A model generated the notes under the pieces. The model was given only the letters and a program-made list of their open reading frames with translations, had not been told where the DNA came from and did not search any database. A stretch of DNA of 64,000 nucleotides from JAMXLO01 sp963791495 (GTDB lineage: Bacteria; Pseudomonadota; Alphaproteobacteria; Acetobacterales; Acetobacteraceae): assembly GCA_963791495.1 (NCBI GenBank), contig CAWBST010000017.1:601722-665721 (forward strand). Reading direction: 5' to 3'. This document shows, piece after piece, positions 56,005 through 63,729 of this stretch (position 1 is its first letter; each line of letters opens with the position of its first letter). A program made the position numbers and the translations under genes.

Positions 56005-57279
56005 ATGGCTGAGGTCGTCCGCGTCGAGTTCGGGGCTCGCGGCCAACGGGTCCGCCGCGTCAAGCTGGCGCCAGCGGAGAACCAGCCGGTCGAGAGCCAG
56101 CCGGCGTGTCTTACGCAGTGCGCAACACCGCCAACTCCGCGCGAAACCCCTGCCAACGCTGAGACGCGCGATGAGAAGCTGGCGCGGCTGGCGAAAGAGA
56201 TACGCGCGCTGGGCGTCGAGAGCGCGATCGAGCGCGGGCAGAAGTTGATCGAGGCCAAGGCCGAGTTGAGCCACGGCGAATGGCTTCCATGGTTGCGCGA
56301 GCATTGTGATATGGCGGAGCGGACGGCCCAGGACTACATGGCTTTGGCGTCCTGGCCAAATGCGCGCTCCCGCGCGGATTTGGGGATCAAGGCGGCGGTC
56401 GCTGAAATCCGCGCAAAGAAGAAGGCCGCCCGGCTCCGCACGCCGACGCCAGATCAACAGATCATCATGTTGCCCACCCACACGGGCGGTCTGGTCCCTT
56501 ACCCCGCGCCAGAGGGCAAACCAACCTTCAACATCACAGGCGGTCACATCGATTGGGCATTCTTCTCATGGGACCCCATCACCGGCTGTATCCACGGCTG
56601 CATTTACTGCTATGCGAGGGAGATCGCGATGGCGAGGCCGTTGCTCTTCCCCGCCGCGTTCGATCCGGTCTTTCATCCTGAGAGGCTGGACGCACCGATC
56701 AACACGAAGATGCCAGCCGACGCCTCACACGATGAGTTCAAACGGCGGGTGTTTGTGTGCAGCATGGCTGACCTGTTCGGTCCCTGGGTACCGCGTGAAT
56801 GGATTCGGCAGATTCTCGCCGCCTGCCGTGCCCGCCCCGAATACATCTACCTCTTTTTGACGAAGAATCCGCGCGGGTATCTGGAGTGGCTCGATGAGAT
56901 GCCGCCGCTGGCATGGATGGGCGCGTCGGTCGATGAGGCGAAGCTGATCAAGTTTGCGGAACAGGCGTTCGCCAAAATCCCCCGGCGGTTCAAGAGGTGG
57001 TTGTCGCTGGAACCGCTCCTAGAGTTCCTACCCTTCACCGATCTCAGCCTGTTTGACTTCGCAGTGCTCGGCAGTCAGACGCAGACCATCCAACCAGAAG
57101 TCGGCATCGTGCCAGCGATCGCTCCCGACTTTTGGTGGGTCGCCAGCATTGCGCTGGATGCGAAGCAGGCAGGCTGCGCTGTTCACTGCAAATCCAATCT
57201 GTTGGGTACGGTCAATCCGCACAGCCCCGGTATGCGACTGCCGCAGGATGCCCTTCCATCATATCAAGAGGTAGCGTGA
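56005..57279 (+). CDS. DUF3102 / Gp37-Gp68 (DUF5131) fusion protein
   Basis: A 424-residue protein. Residues about 55-115 match DUF3102-type phage and plasmid proteins (RLAKEIRALGVESAIERGQK, GEWLPWLREHCDMAERTAQD). Residues about 170-410 match the Gp37/Gp68 (DUF5131) family. Cys195, Cys199 and Cys202 form CxxxCxxC in ITGCIHGCIYCYARE, the iron-sulfur motif of radical-SAM enzymes. GASVDEAKLIKFAEQAF and AKQAGCAVHCKSNL follow. The reaction of Gp37/Gp68 proteins is unknown. A GGGAGGGGGTG site lies just before the ATG. Its TGA overlaps the start of the third integrase (TGATG). The whole frame is intact, unlike its neighbours. Confidence 0.85.
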   Translation: MAEVVRVEFGARGQRVRRVKLAPAENQPVESQPACLTQCATPPTPRETPANAETRDEKLARLAKEIRALGVESAIERGQKLIEAKAELSHGEWLPWLREHCDMAERTAQDYMALASWPNARSRADLGIKAAVAEIRAKKKAARLRTPTPDQQIIMLPTHTGGLVPYPAPEGKPTFNITGGHIDWAFFSWDPITGCIHGCIYCYAREIAMARPLLFPAAFDPVFHPERLDAPINTKMPADASHDEFKRRVFVCSMADLFGPWVPREWIRQILAACRARPEYIYLFLTKNPRGYLEWLDEMPPLAWMGASVDEAKLIKFAEQAFAKIPRRFKRWLSLEPLLEFLPFTDLSLFDFAVLGSQTQTIQPEVGIVPAIAPDFWWVASIALDAKQAGCAVHCKSNLLGTVNPHSPGMRLPQDALPSYQEVA

Positions 57280-58513
57280 TGCACGATCTCGACACCACCA
57301 AGGCCGTCCTGCTCAAGAAGGATGGCACGCTGCGCAAGAGCAAAGGCGGTCGCCGCGAAGGCCAGCGCACCGCCCGCGACCACCAATGTCAACGCGCTGA
57401 AGGCGCTGAAATGCGATACCCGCGTCGCCCCGAACCTGTGGCTCCAGGTGCGCGGTGGATCGAAGTCGTGGCTGTTCGAGTGGATGCGCAAAGGCGAGCG
57501 GTGCTGGATCGGCTTCGGGGCGTTCCCCGAGGTCAGCTTGGCCGATGCTAGGGACAAAGCCACCGACACAAGGCGCACGACCGCCGCAGGCGAAGACCCC
57601 GCGCAAGCCGATTGTCCAGCACCCGTTCCGCGAGGTGGTGCCGGATCGCCAAGCAGAAGCCGTCGTGGACGAACGAACGCTACGCCAAGGGCGTGCCAAT
57701 CGAGATCGCCAAATGGACGGACGGCATCATCGGCGACATGGACGTGAACGCGATCGACACGCCGCACGTCGAAACAGTGTTGATGCAACCCACCGAGAAC
57801 GATCACCCGTTCTGGTTGGACAAGCATGTGATTGCGTATCGGCTGAAGGGCTACATCGAGGAAGTGCTCGGCTATGGCGAAGCGGTGGCGCAAGCCGGGG
57901 TTCAACTGCGGGGTCTGGAAGGACAATCTCGTCCACCTGCTGCGGACCCGAAGGCGATCCACAAGCCCGAGCCGCACCCGTCGCTGCACTACAGCGAGAT
58001 GGCCAACTTCATCCGGGTCTGCGCGCGATGGACGGCCTGGAGTTCAATTGTCTGGATGCGCTGATCACGGGCGGTGTGCGGTCGAACGAGATCATCGCTA
58101 CACGTTGGCCGGAGATCAACCTCGATCGCGCGCTTTGGACGATCCCTGGCAGCAGGATGAAGCGGCGCGCGGAACACACCTGTCCCGGCAGGCTGTAGCC
58201 CTGTTCCAGAGCCTGCCACGCACGGGCGATCTGGTGTTCGGTGATCTGGGCGACGAAGCATTGCGCGACGCAGTTCTCGCGATCATGGAAAAGGCCGGGC
58301 GCGAGTGGCGCGATCGGCAGCGCGGCAAGATCGTCGTGCCACACGGCTTTCGTGCGTCGATCGCCACCGGCATGGGCGAGCAGGGCTACGAAGATGCGCT
58401 GATCGATCTCTGTCTCGCGCACGCGGTCGGCTTCGAAGTGTTGTGAAGACGGCGGTAAGGCAGAGCTTCGCCGGTCGGCGATGCAATGGTGGGCAGACCA
58501 CCTGGACGGTTAA
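57279..58513 (+). pseudogene. P4-type tyrosine integrase, several frameshifts (third integrase)
   Basis: It starts MHDLDTTKAVLLKKDGTLRK in frame with the overlap to the preceding gene. Further pieces lie in other frames: NVNALKALKCDTRVAPNLWL, GERCWIGFGAFPEVSLADAR, KGVPIEIAKWTDGIIGDMDV, ALITGGVRSNEIIATRWPEI with the first catalytic Arg, VVPHGFRASIATGMGEQGYE with box II, and a C terminus RRSAMQWWADHLDG ending at 58513. At least five frame changes are needed. The organisation resembles the second integrase but the sequences differ, so it is not a recent duplicate. It is dead. Confidence 0.85.
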
Positions 58514-58516
58514 AGA

Positions 58517-58543
58517 GAAGGGCGGGTTCAGCACTCGCCCTTC
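58517..58543. terminator. hairpin between convergent genes
   Basis: GAAGGGCG and CGCCCTTC form an eight-base perfect stem around an 11-base loop. It lies between the end of the third integrase and the end of the facing excisionase-like gene, so it can act as a two-way terminator. The T-run on either side is weak (AAGTTT, and TCTCTTTAA on the other strand). Confidence 0.6.
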
Positions 58544-58548
58544 AAGTT

Positions 58549-58710
58549 TCACCCCTTCGTCTTCAGCCGTTCGATGAAGGCTCGGATGGACGACATCGTG
58601 ACCCAGACCTTGCCGTTGTGACGGACCCGCTTGACCTCTCCCGCACTGAGGAGATCATTAAACTTCGTTCGCCCGCAGGACAGCAAGCGACGGGCTTGCG
58701 AGATCGGCAA
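58549..58710 (-). CDS. excisionase-like helix-turn-helix protein
   Basis: A frame of 53 codons from a TTG at 58710: PISQARRLLSCGRTKFNDLL, SAGEVKRVRHNGKVWVTM and SSIRAFIERLKTKG. This is a full MerR-like excisionase HTH with wing. The start is uncertain: the frame is open to 58920, and an ATG in another frame upstream (MSEAPAAPPP) suggests that a frameshift has removed the original N terminus. Such proteins bend DNA at the att site and favour excision by the integrase. It faces the third integrase across a hairpin. The gene seems intact in its core. Confidence 0.7.
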   Translation of the reverse strand: MPISQARRLLSCGRTKFNDLLSAGEVKRVRHNGKVWVTMSSIRAFIERLKTKG

Positions 58711-59184
58711 GCAGTGGCGGTGGCGCAGCGGGCGCTTCCGACATTTGGAAAATCCCCGGCGATGAATGGCAGGCAGCGGCGGAATACGATGCCGCGTGAC
58801 CAGAGATAGGCGGGCACCGAGACGGCTGACATGGGATAGCATCGCAGGCGGTGGAAGATTCTTGAGGTGCGAAAGTTCGTGGAGAGATTTGTGGCGGTGC
58901 GCGACGTGCGGCCACAGCATCTTGAGATGCGAGAGTTCGCGGTGACTGGTGACAAAGATTCTTGGTGCTCACTAAAGCCGCATGGCCACTGCAACCAGAC
59001 GCCGCCCTTTGGTTTCTTATCGATTTTGACTGCATCTTTCGGCAGGCACCAAAGAGCAAAGGACACTTGACACCGCAGGGCCGATCCATCATCTGAGCGC
59101 AGTGCTGCCTACGCCCATGGCGTGGAGTGGCAGGCAAGACCCTCATAGCTGGCCAGCTTGACCTTGCTTACGGCTACCCGTTCT
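58711..59184. other. non-coding stretch upstream of the excisionase-like gene
   Basis: About 470 bp without a convincing gene. Frames on both strands have no motif or ribosome site. It contains the pair of direct repeats described separately, a plausible regulatory or recombination site region. Confidence 0.4.
58855..58943. repeat. pair of 22-bp direct repeats, 60 bp apart
   Basis: CTTGAGGTGCGAAAGTTCG at 58861 and CTTGAGATGCGAGAGTTCG at 58921 share 19 of 22 bases over their full extent and start exactly 60 bp apart. A third partial copy, AGATTCTTGGTGC at 58955, matches AGATTCTTGAGGTGC at 58855 with a two-base gap. Repeats of this length near an excisionase gene may be arm-type or iteron sites. 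Confidence 0.6.
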
Positions 59185-59345
59185 GCGGTTGCTAGTTGGC
59201 GCTCTGCGTCTGCTACGCCCCTTCGGGGCTGCTGATACCGCTCAGCGGTTGCTGCCTGGCGCTCTGCGTCTGCTCCCGCCTTTGGCGGTGCTACCTGCGG
59301 CCTCTGGTCGCGCTACGGCTAAAAAGGTGCCTCTGGTGCCGACCA
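59185..59345. repeat. array of mini-hairpins with an imperfect 60-bp repeat
   Basis: Four short stem-loops with three-base loops follow each other: GCCCC-TTC-GGGGC at 59217, ACCGC-TCA-GCGGT at 59237, CCGCC-TTT-GGCGG at 59276, and GCGGCC-TCT-GGTCGC at 59297. Overlapping them, a 30-bp unit beginning GCGGTTGCT and ending GCGTCTGCT occurs at 59185 and 59245 with 27 of 30 bases the same. The array lies directly upstream of the P-loop gene. An open frame crosses it but is Cys/Leu/Arg-rich and not protein-like. Confidence 0.65.
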
Positions 59346-59477
59346 CCTTTGCCGACCCGGTATTCGTTTATCGAATATCCGTGTCGGAGGGAGCCTCTGG
59401 TTCCGTCGAGATTGGCTAGCCTTTCTCACCCTCTATGTTGCTGCCGCTGGTTCTTCCGTGGAAGGAGATCGCGCCTC

Positions 59478-61229
59478 ATGGCGATGCTGCCGTACGACAT
59501 CAACACCAACGAGACCTATCAAGATATCCTGCTCGCCTGCACCGCGTTCATCGATGTAGCGACCGGCAAACGGCTAATGTGTCTGGTCTGCTCTGATGGC
59601 GGGTTCGGCAAAACCCTGCTGGCGAAACGCAGTTTTCGGGCGGCTAAGGTGCCGTTCGTCCAGTTGGGCGCGACGCCGTCCGAATACGACTTCGTGCAAG
59701 AGATGTGGCGAGCCGAGTCAGGCATCACCGCGCACAAGGGACGCAAAGCTGTGGTCGGTATCTCCGACGATAGCGACGGCATGTGGACGCGGGTGACATT
59801 CCTGAACCACGTGAAGTCAGGTTTTGGTGCAGACCGCAGGTTGATCCGCTTCCCGACGCGGGAAGCAACCAAAAATCAGGAATACAAGGACAGCGAGGAT
59901 GAGAGGCTGAAGAAGCGGTATCGTATCAGCGTTTGGCCGCCGGAATTTGACGTGACCATCCGCCTGTGCGGATTGAGCAACATTAACTACTCCGATCCAT
60001 CTGTAATCACCGACCCGGCCGCGCGGGCGCATTTCGCCGCGTTAGTGAGCAAGGGCCTCGACCCACAGTGGATTTCCAATGATCCGCTCAACGTGTTCCT
60101 CTACACTCATCACCTCGCCACGGCACAGAACGCGCTCGGCGGTGCGGGCTTCACCTATGAGGTCGCACGCCTCGCAGTGGACTTCTATGTCGGGAACGTC
60201 CACCGACTGACCGACATTCCGCCACGGCGACTGACGCAAATCGCCACCGTGATCCGCGACAATCCTCCCGGCGACGAGCGTGATCGACGGCTCAACATGA
60301 TGCTGCGGGCAACCGATCAGCGTCCAAAGCTGCAACTGCCGCACACCTGGATACCGGTGCTGCTGTGGCCCGCAGAACCGCCACGGCGGCCTCCACCGCC
60401 TGATCCAGAGCCTCAGTCACAGCAGCCTGGACAGGCGGAAAGACCGAAGCCGGAGCCGCAGGTGGAAACACCAACACCGAAGCCAGAGCCGGTGCCAGAG
60501 CCGCAGCAGGCCGAACAGGTGGGGATACCGAAGGCCGAACCTGAGCCGGTGCCAGAGCCGCAACAGGCTGAGCAGGTGGAGACACCGAAGCCGGAGCCGC
60601 AGATGGAAACACCGACACCGGAGCCGGGCACGGCAGATGCCATCTTGGATGCTGACTTGCCCGTGGAGTTCGATGCACGACGCGGCGCGTTCTTCGGGGC
60701 GCTGATGCAACTTAGGACAACAGGTGCCCCGATCGAGGAAGCGATCGTCGCCTTCATCCGCGAGGTCATCATTCTCGACACCGCACACACGCGGCGGGTG
60801 TTCGCGTACATGACCGTGCGGGCGATCGTCAACGAAGCCCGCGCGATGATGACCAACGCGTCTGGCCCGACCGTGCCAGAAGAAAGGCCCGTTGGGACGG
60901 AGCACGAGAAGCCCGTCGAGGCGCATCTGAAAATCGCGGACGCCGCCTCCTTGCCATTCACCGAGAAGGACGCGGAGACTATTGGGCGCAGATGGGACCT
61001 GCCGATCATGCGCGCCAGTCGTTCCAGCCCCGAAAATCGACAGACCGCACGGCTTCGTCGGGCCTTCGTGTTCTATCTGCTGGAGCATGAAATGAGTGAT
61101 CAGGACGCCGATGCAGCGGCCAAGAAGCTGCACGGCCTTGGCCACTCGTTCTGGATGAAGCTGACAGACGGGATGACTCTGAAAGACGTCATCCGAGCCG
61201 CAGAGGAAGCCAAAGCAGAATCAACATGA
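59478..61229 (+). CDS. P-loop protein with proline-rich repeat linker
   Basis: A 583-residue soluble protein. Near the N terminus LVCSDGGFGKTLLAKR (Ser39 to Thr46) is a P-loop-like nucleotide-binding motif in which the first Gly is Ser. The next 250 residues (VGISDDSDGMWTRVTFLNHV, RLIRFPTREATKN) fit a AAA-like ATPase domain. Residues about 305-385 are a Pro/Glu/Gln-rich linker with a near-exact repeat of PEPVPEPQQAEQV 19 residues apart. The C-terminal 190 residues are helical. A GAAGGAG site precedes the ATG at 59478; a longer open frame to 59196 is not protein-like. The next gene overlaps by ATGA. It is probably of phage origin; the role is unknown. Confidence 0.72.
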   Translation: MAMLPYDINTNETYQDILLACTAFIDVATGKRLMCLVCSDGGFGKTLLAKRSFRAAKVPFVQLGATPSEYDFVQEMWRAESGITAHKGRKAVVGISDDSDGMWTRVTFLNHVKSGFGADRRLIRFPTREATKNQEYKDSEDERLKKRYRISVWPPEFDVTIRLCGLSNINYSDPSVITDPAARAHFAALVSKGLDPQWISNDPLNVFLYTHHLATAQNALGGAGFTYEVARLAVDFYVGNVHRLTDIPPRRLTQIATVIRDNPPGDERDRRLNMMLRATDQRPKLQLPHTWIPVLLWPAEPPRRPPPPDPEPQSQQPGQAERPKPEPQVETPTPKPEPVPEPQQAEQVGIPKAEPEPVPEPQQAEQVETPKPEPQMETPTPEPGTADAILDADLPVEFDARRGAFFGALMQLRTTGAPIEEAIVAFIREVIILDTAHTRRVFAYMTVRAIVNEARAMMTNASGPTVPEERPVGTEHEKPVEAHLKIADAASLPFTEKDAETIGRRWDLPIMRASRSSPENRQTARLRRAFVFYLLEHEMSDQDADAAAKKLHGLGHSFWMKLTDGMTLKDVIRAAEEAKAEST

Positions 61230-61537
61230 GTGACAAGCTGCCCGAAAGACACGGTCGCATCGTCAAAAACTCGGTGGACGAGGCGTTCACATTTTATGAC
61301 GAAGCGGTGCGCGTGGCGGAAGCGCAAGCGAAAGCCGAACCGGACAACTTCAGCGCTGATCTGATCCTTCAGATCGTGTGGACGAAGTTGACCGAACGCA
61401 TGATAGCGAACGGCTGGAGCATCGGCGACCTAACCCAGAACCGCACCCCTTACAGGTGGGGTCAAAATGAAAGGTACGCTAGAACGGGTGGCTGCGACAA
61501 CAAAATCGTTCGGCAGCGAAGCGCCGAATGCAGCTAG
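61226..61537 (+). CDS. small helical protein coupled to the P-loop gene
   Basis: A 103-residue frame whose ATG overlaps the upstream stop (ATGA). It begins MSDKLPERHGRIVKNSVDEA and has AFTFYDEAVRVAEAQAKAEP, then a helical section to KLTERMIANGWSIGDLTQNR. After residue about 72 the character changes to basic and polar, so a frameshift near 61,445 is possible; a separate 31-codon frame (MKGTLERVAATTKSFGSEAP) starts at 61467 with a GGTGGGG upstream. Translation coupling suggests a partner role for the P-loop protein. Confidence 0.65.
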   Translation: MSDKLPERHGRIVKNSVDEAFTFYDEAVRVAEAQAKAEPDNFSADLILQIVWTKLTERMIANGWSIGDLTQNRTPYRWGQNERYARTGGCDNKIVRQRSAECS

Positions 61538-61714
61538 CCAACAGGCTACGAATGTTCGGTGACGGTTCCCAGGATGGGAGCCGCCACAGCTTGCAATGGT
61601 GACCCATTTTTCAATGGAATGGGGCTCGGGTGACCTTGCACATCCTGACCCGAACTCGGCGTTCGTCGGTCGCATCTCCGGGTCGGAGGTCCGCGTCAAC
61701 CTCGATGTCCTTTA

Positions 61715-62235
61715 CTACACAACCGTGCGATCAAGCGGACCGCCTCCTCCAAACGCTGACCGTTTGGCCGTTCGCGCCAAATGGACGCATTGGAACTCTG
61801 CCAGAACCCTTTCGACCACATCGTCGTCTGCGCCGAAGATGACGAACATTGACGAAAATGGTGCTGTGTCTCGGCGCCCATCCGGGCTGATGAAACGTAT
61901 GCGGTTCCGCAGGAAAAATACGTCGGCGGCGCCGACCACAAGATCATGAAACACCACAAGGTGAGTATGAACCGGCAGCAACAGAGCAACCATCCGACAT
62001 TCCTTCGCCGACCACGCTGCGTGCGCGCGACGGATGAAAGCCGCCGCGCCCGAAAAAATGGAGGGTTGCAGAGTATGTTGCCGAACCATGGTTTGGAGAG
62101 ACCGTCCTCAGTGTAGATAGTCCCGGCGCGCAGGGGACTCGCGGTATCGCCGGTTGGGTCGAGGTCTATTTTCCGAGCGCCCGCTCGATGGCGTCGAAGA
62201 CTTCCGGCGGCGTCCAGCGGCAGTCCCGTCGCCCA
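61715..62235 (-). pseudogene. phage-type DNA N6-adenine methyltransferase, frameshifted
   Basis: Three frames in succession give the family pattern. WTPPEVFDAIERALGK lies near 62,216-62,169; KIDLDPTGDTASPLRAGTIY and PWFGNILCNPPF follow, with the NPPF catalytic motif; then SGAAAFIRRAHAAWSAKECR, MVALLLPVHTHLVVFHDLVV and FISPDGRRDTAPFSSMFVIF reach the stop at 61715. This is the Dam-like family of phage methyltransferases that modify adenine. Two frame changes, near 62,168 and 62,090, inactivate it. The XRE-type gene directly upstream may belong to the same ancestral reading frame. Confidence 0.8.
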
Positions 62236-62638
62236 GCCTCCCACCTCGCCCGTTCCGGCCTTCTCGCCCGGTAGCGAGGACGCTCAGCAACGCCTCCACC
62301 GTATCCACACGTGCCCCGTCGTTTTCAGCCCGCCTAACGGCATAGGAGGAAACTCCAGCACGCCGAGCAGTCTCTGAAATCGGCCAACCACGCCGAGCGC
62401 GCAGGGCAAGACGTTTGCCGATACAGGGTCCACGCGGCAACCCAGCGAGGCGTAAATCGAGCGCAGTCATCAGTGCGGCGACCGTCTCCATCCGTCCGCC
62501 GCCTTGCGTCTCGATCTCCCACACCGCATGGGGGTTCACTGACGCCCGAGCAGCTAACTGAGGGAGGGTCAGGCCCTGGGCTTTGCGGGCGTCGCGGATC
62601 ATGGAGCCGAACCGAAAGGGCTGAGATTTCTCTGCCAT
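62108..62638 (-). CDS. XRE-family protein with two helix-turn-helix units
   Basis: From the ATG at 62638 the protein reads MAEKSQPFRFGSMIRDARKA, then QGLTLPQLAARASVNPHAVW (first HTH), MTALDLRLAGLPRGPCIGKR, and RRGWPISETARRAGVSSYAV (second HTH) with RVDTVEALLSVLAT. After about residue 130 the frame becomes Arg/Ser-rich and runs into the methyltransferase region. Two XRE units in tandem and the linked methyltransferase suggest a fused regulator-modifier. The true C terminus is uncertain. A longer start at 62674 is less likely. Confidence 0.7.
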   Translation of the reverse strand: MAEKSQPFRFGSMIRDARKAQGLTLPQLAARASVNPHAVWEIETQGGGRMETVAALMTALDLRLAGLPRGPCIGKRLALRARRGWPISETARRAGVSSYAVRRAENDGARVDTVEALLSVLATGREGRNGRGGRLGDGTAAGRRRKSSTPSSGRSENRPRPNRRYRESPARRDYLH

Positions 62639-62807
62639 TGCGGATCGATAGCCGGTCTCCCAAGAGACCGCCACCAGAATCTACCGCATGGTGCGTGTGG
62701 GGCGTACAGATATCGGATTGAACGTTGATCTCAGGCGGTAACACGCCGGGCGAACCGGCGTGGAGGTGCCGGCGCTACCCGCTTTGCCGGTCTTCATCGC
62801 CAGCCTG

Positions 62808-63499
62808 CTAGAGGATCGTGATCGCCAGCTTCCGCGCGACGTTCGGATGCACCACGATCTCCTGCTCCTCGCGTCCGGCGAAGTAGGCGACCACCTCGCT
62901 CTTGCTCACCATCGTCTGCAACAGCATCGGGTTCCGCTTCTTGATCCGCCGGTAGTCGGCGAACCACTCAGCCCGCGTACGATCGAGCGTCCACGACAGG
63001 CCGTGCATGGCAGAGCGCAGATGCACGCCGCGATAGATCGTCAGGCCATCCGGCAGACCGGCGAGATGCTCGCGCTCTTCATCGTCCATCACGGTATGAC
63101 GCTCCGGCTCTTGGCTCAGCCAGACCTTCCACCATGCGCGACGGTGTTGCCAGATGTTCTCGCTGTCCGACCAAACATGCGACACCATCTCCCAATACTC
63201 GCGCCCGAGCAGATTGGAGGCGATAGCCTGCAACGCCTCAACGCGGTGCCGACGTTCGTGCAGCCAGATGTAGGTCTCCCAATCGCCAGTTTGCCTTGCC
63301 CGTTCCAGTGCCGCCAGCTTGTAGAGATAGCTCGCGTTCGCTTGGGCATCATCCCGTCGTGGTGGAAGGGACTGAACACCAGCGGGTGTTTCAGCATCAT
63401 CCCGCCGAACGACATCGGCACAATCCACGGCTTCAGATCGGGATGCAGGTCTTCCTGCCGAGTAAGCAACTCCATATACGCGGCCACTTCATCGTCCAT
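62808..63499 (-). pseudogene. phage-type protein with ADP-ribosyltransferase-like C terminus, one frameshift
   Basis: The N-terminal frame reads MDDEVAAYMELLTRQEDLHP and MSFGGMMLKHPLVFSPFHHD. Near 63,355 it must change frame, after which DDAQANASYLYKLAALERAR and WETYIWLHERRHRVEALQAI follow to the stop at 62808. The C-terminal part has TIYRGVHLRSAMHGLSWTLD, ADYRRIKKRNPMLLQTMVSK and YFAGREEQEIVVHP. The order Arg (YRG), Ser-x-Thr (SWT) and Glu (REEQE) is that of arginine-modifying ADP-ribosyltransferases. Similar proteins sit in phages and islands. One indel breaks the frame. The ART reading is a motif-level inference. Confidence 0.65.
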
Positions 63500-63556
63500 G
63501 ATTGATCTCGCTCAAATGGGTGGAGAGAGGCCGCTAATGCGCGGCCTCCCGTGTCG

Positions 63557-63729
63557 TCAGACAGTCTGTGCGTGCTTTGCGATCAGCGTGCGCTCATGTT
63601 TCGCACGCTCCTTCGGCCTCATCTTCGCCAGTCGCGCTCGGCAAACAGCCGATCGTACTTGGGTCACAACTGCGCCATGCGGGTTTTCGCGTACTGCGCC
63701 GCTTCGCCGGCATCGAGCTTATGCGGCAT
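63557..63729 (-). pseudogene. small phage-type protein, stop and frameshift
   Basis: Pieces are MPHKLDAGEAAQYAKTRMAQ, then after a TGA PKYDRLFAERDW, then in another frame KMRPKERAKHERTLIAKHAQ and TV with the stop at 63557. The three segments make one coherent basic helical protein of about 57 residues. A stop and a frame change inactivate it. Its function is unknown. Confidence 0.55.

Noticed and set aside
59196..59477. N-terminal extension of the P-loop protein
   Set aside because: The frame stays open, but the residues are Cys/Leu/Arg-rich and follow the hairpin array; the ATG at 59,478 has a good ribosome site.
60480..60600. Possible tandem repeat or CRISPR-like array
   Set aside because: The 57-bp repeat is in frame and encodes a Pro/Glu/Gln linker; only two copies occur, without unique spacers.
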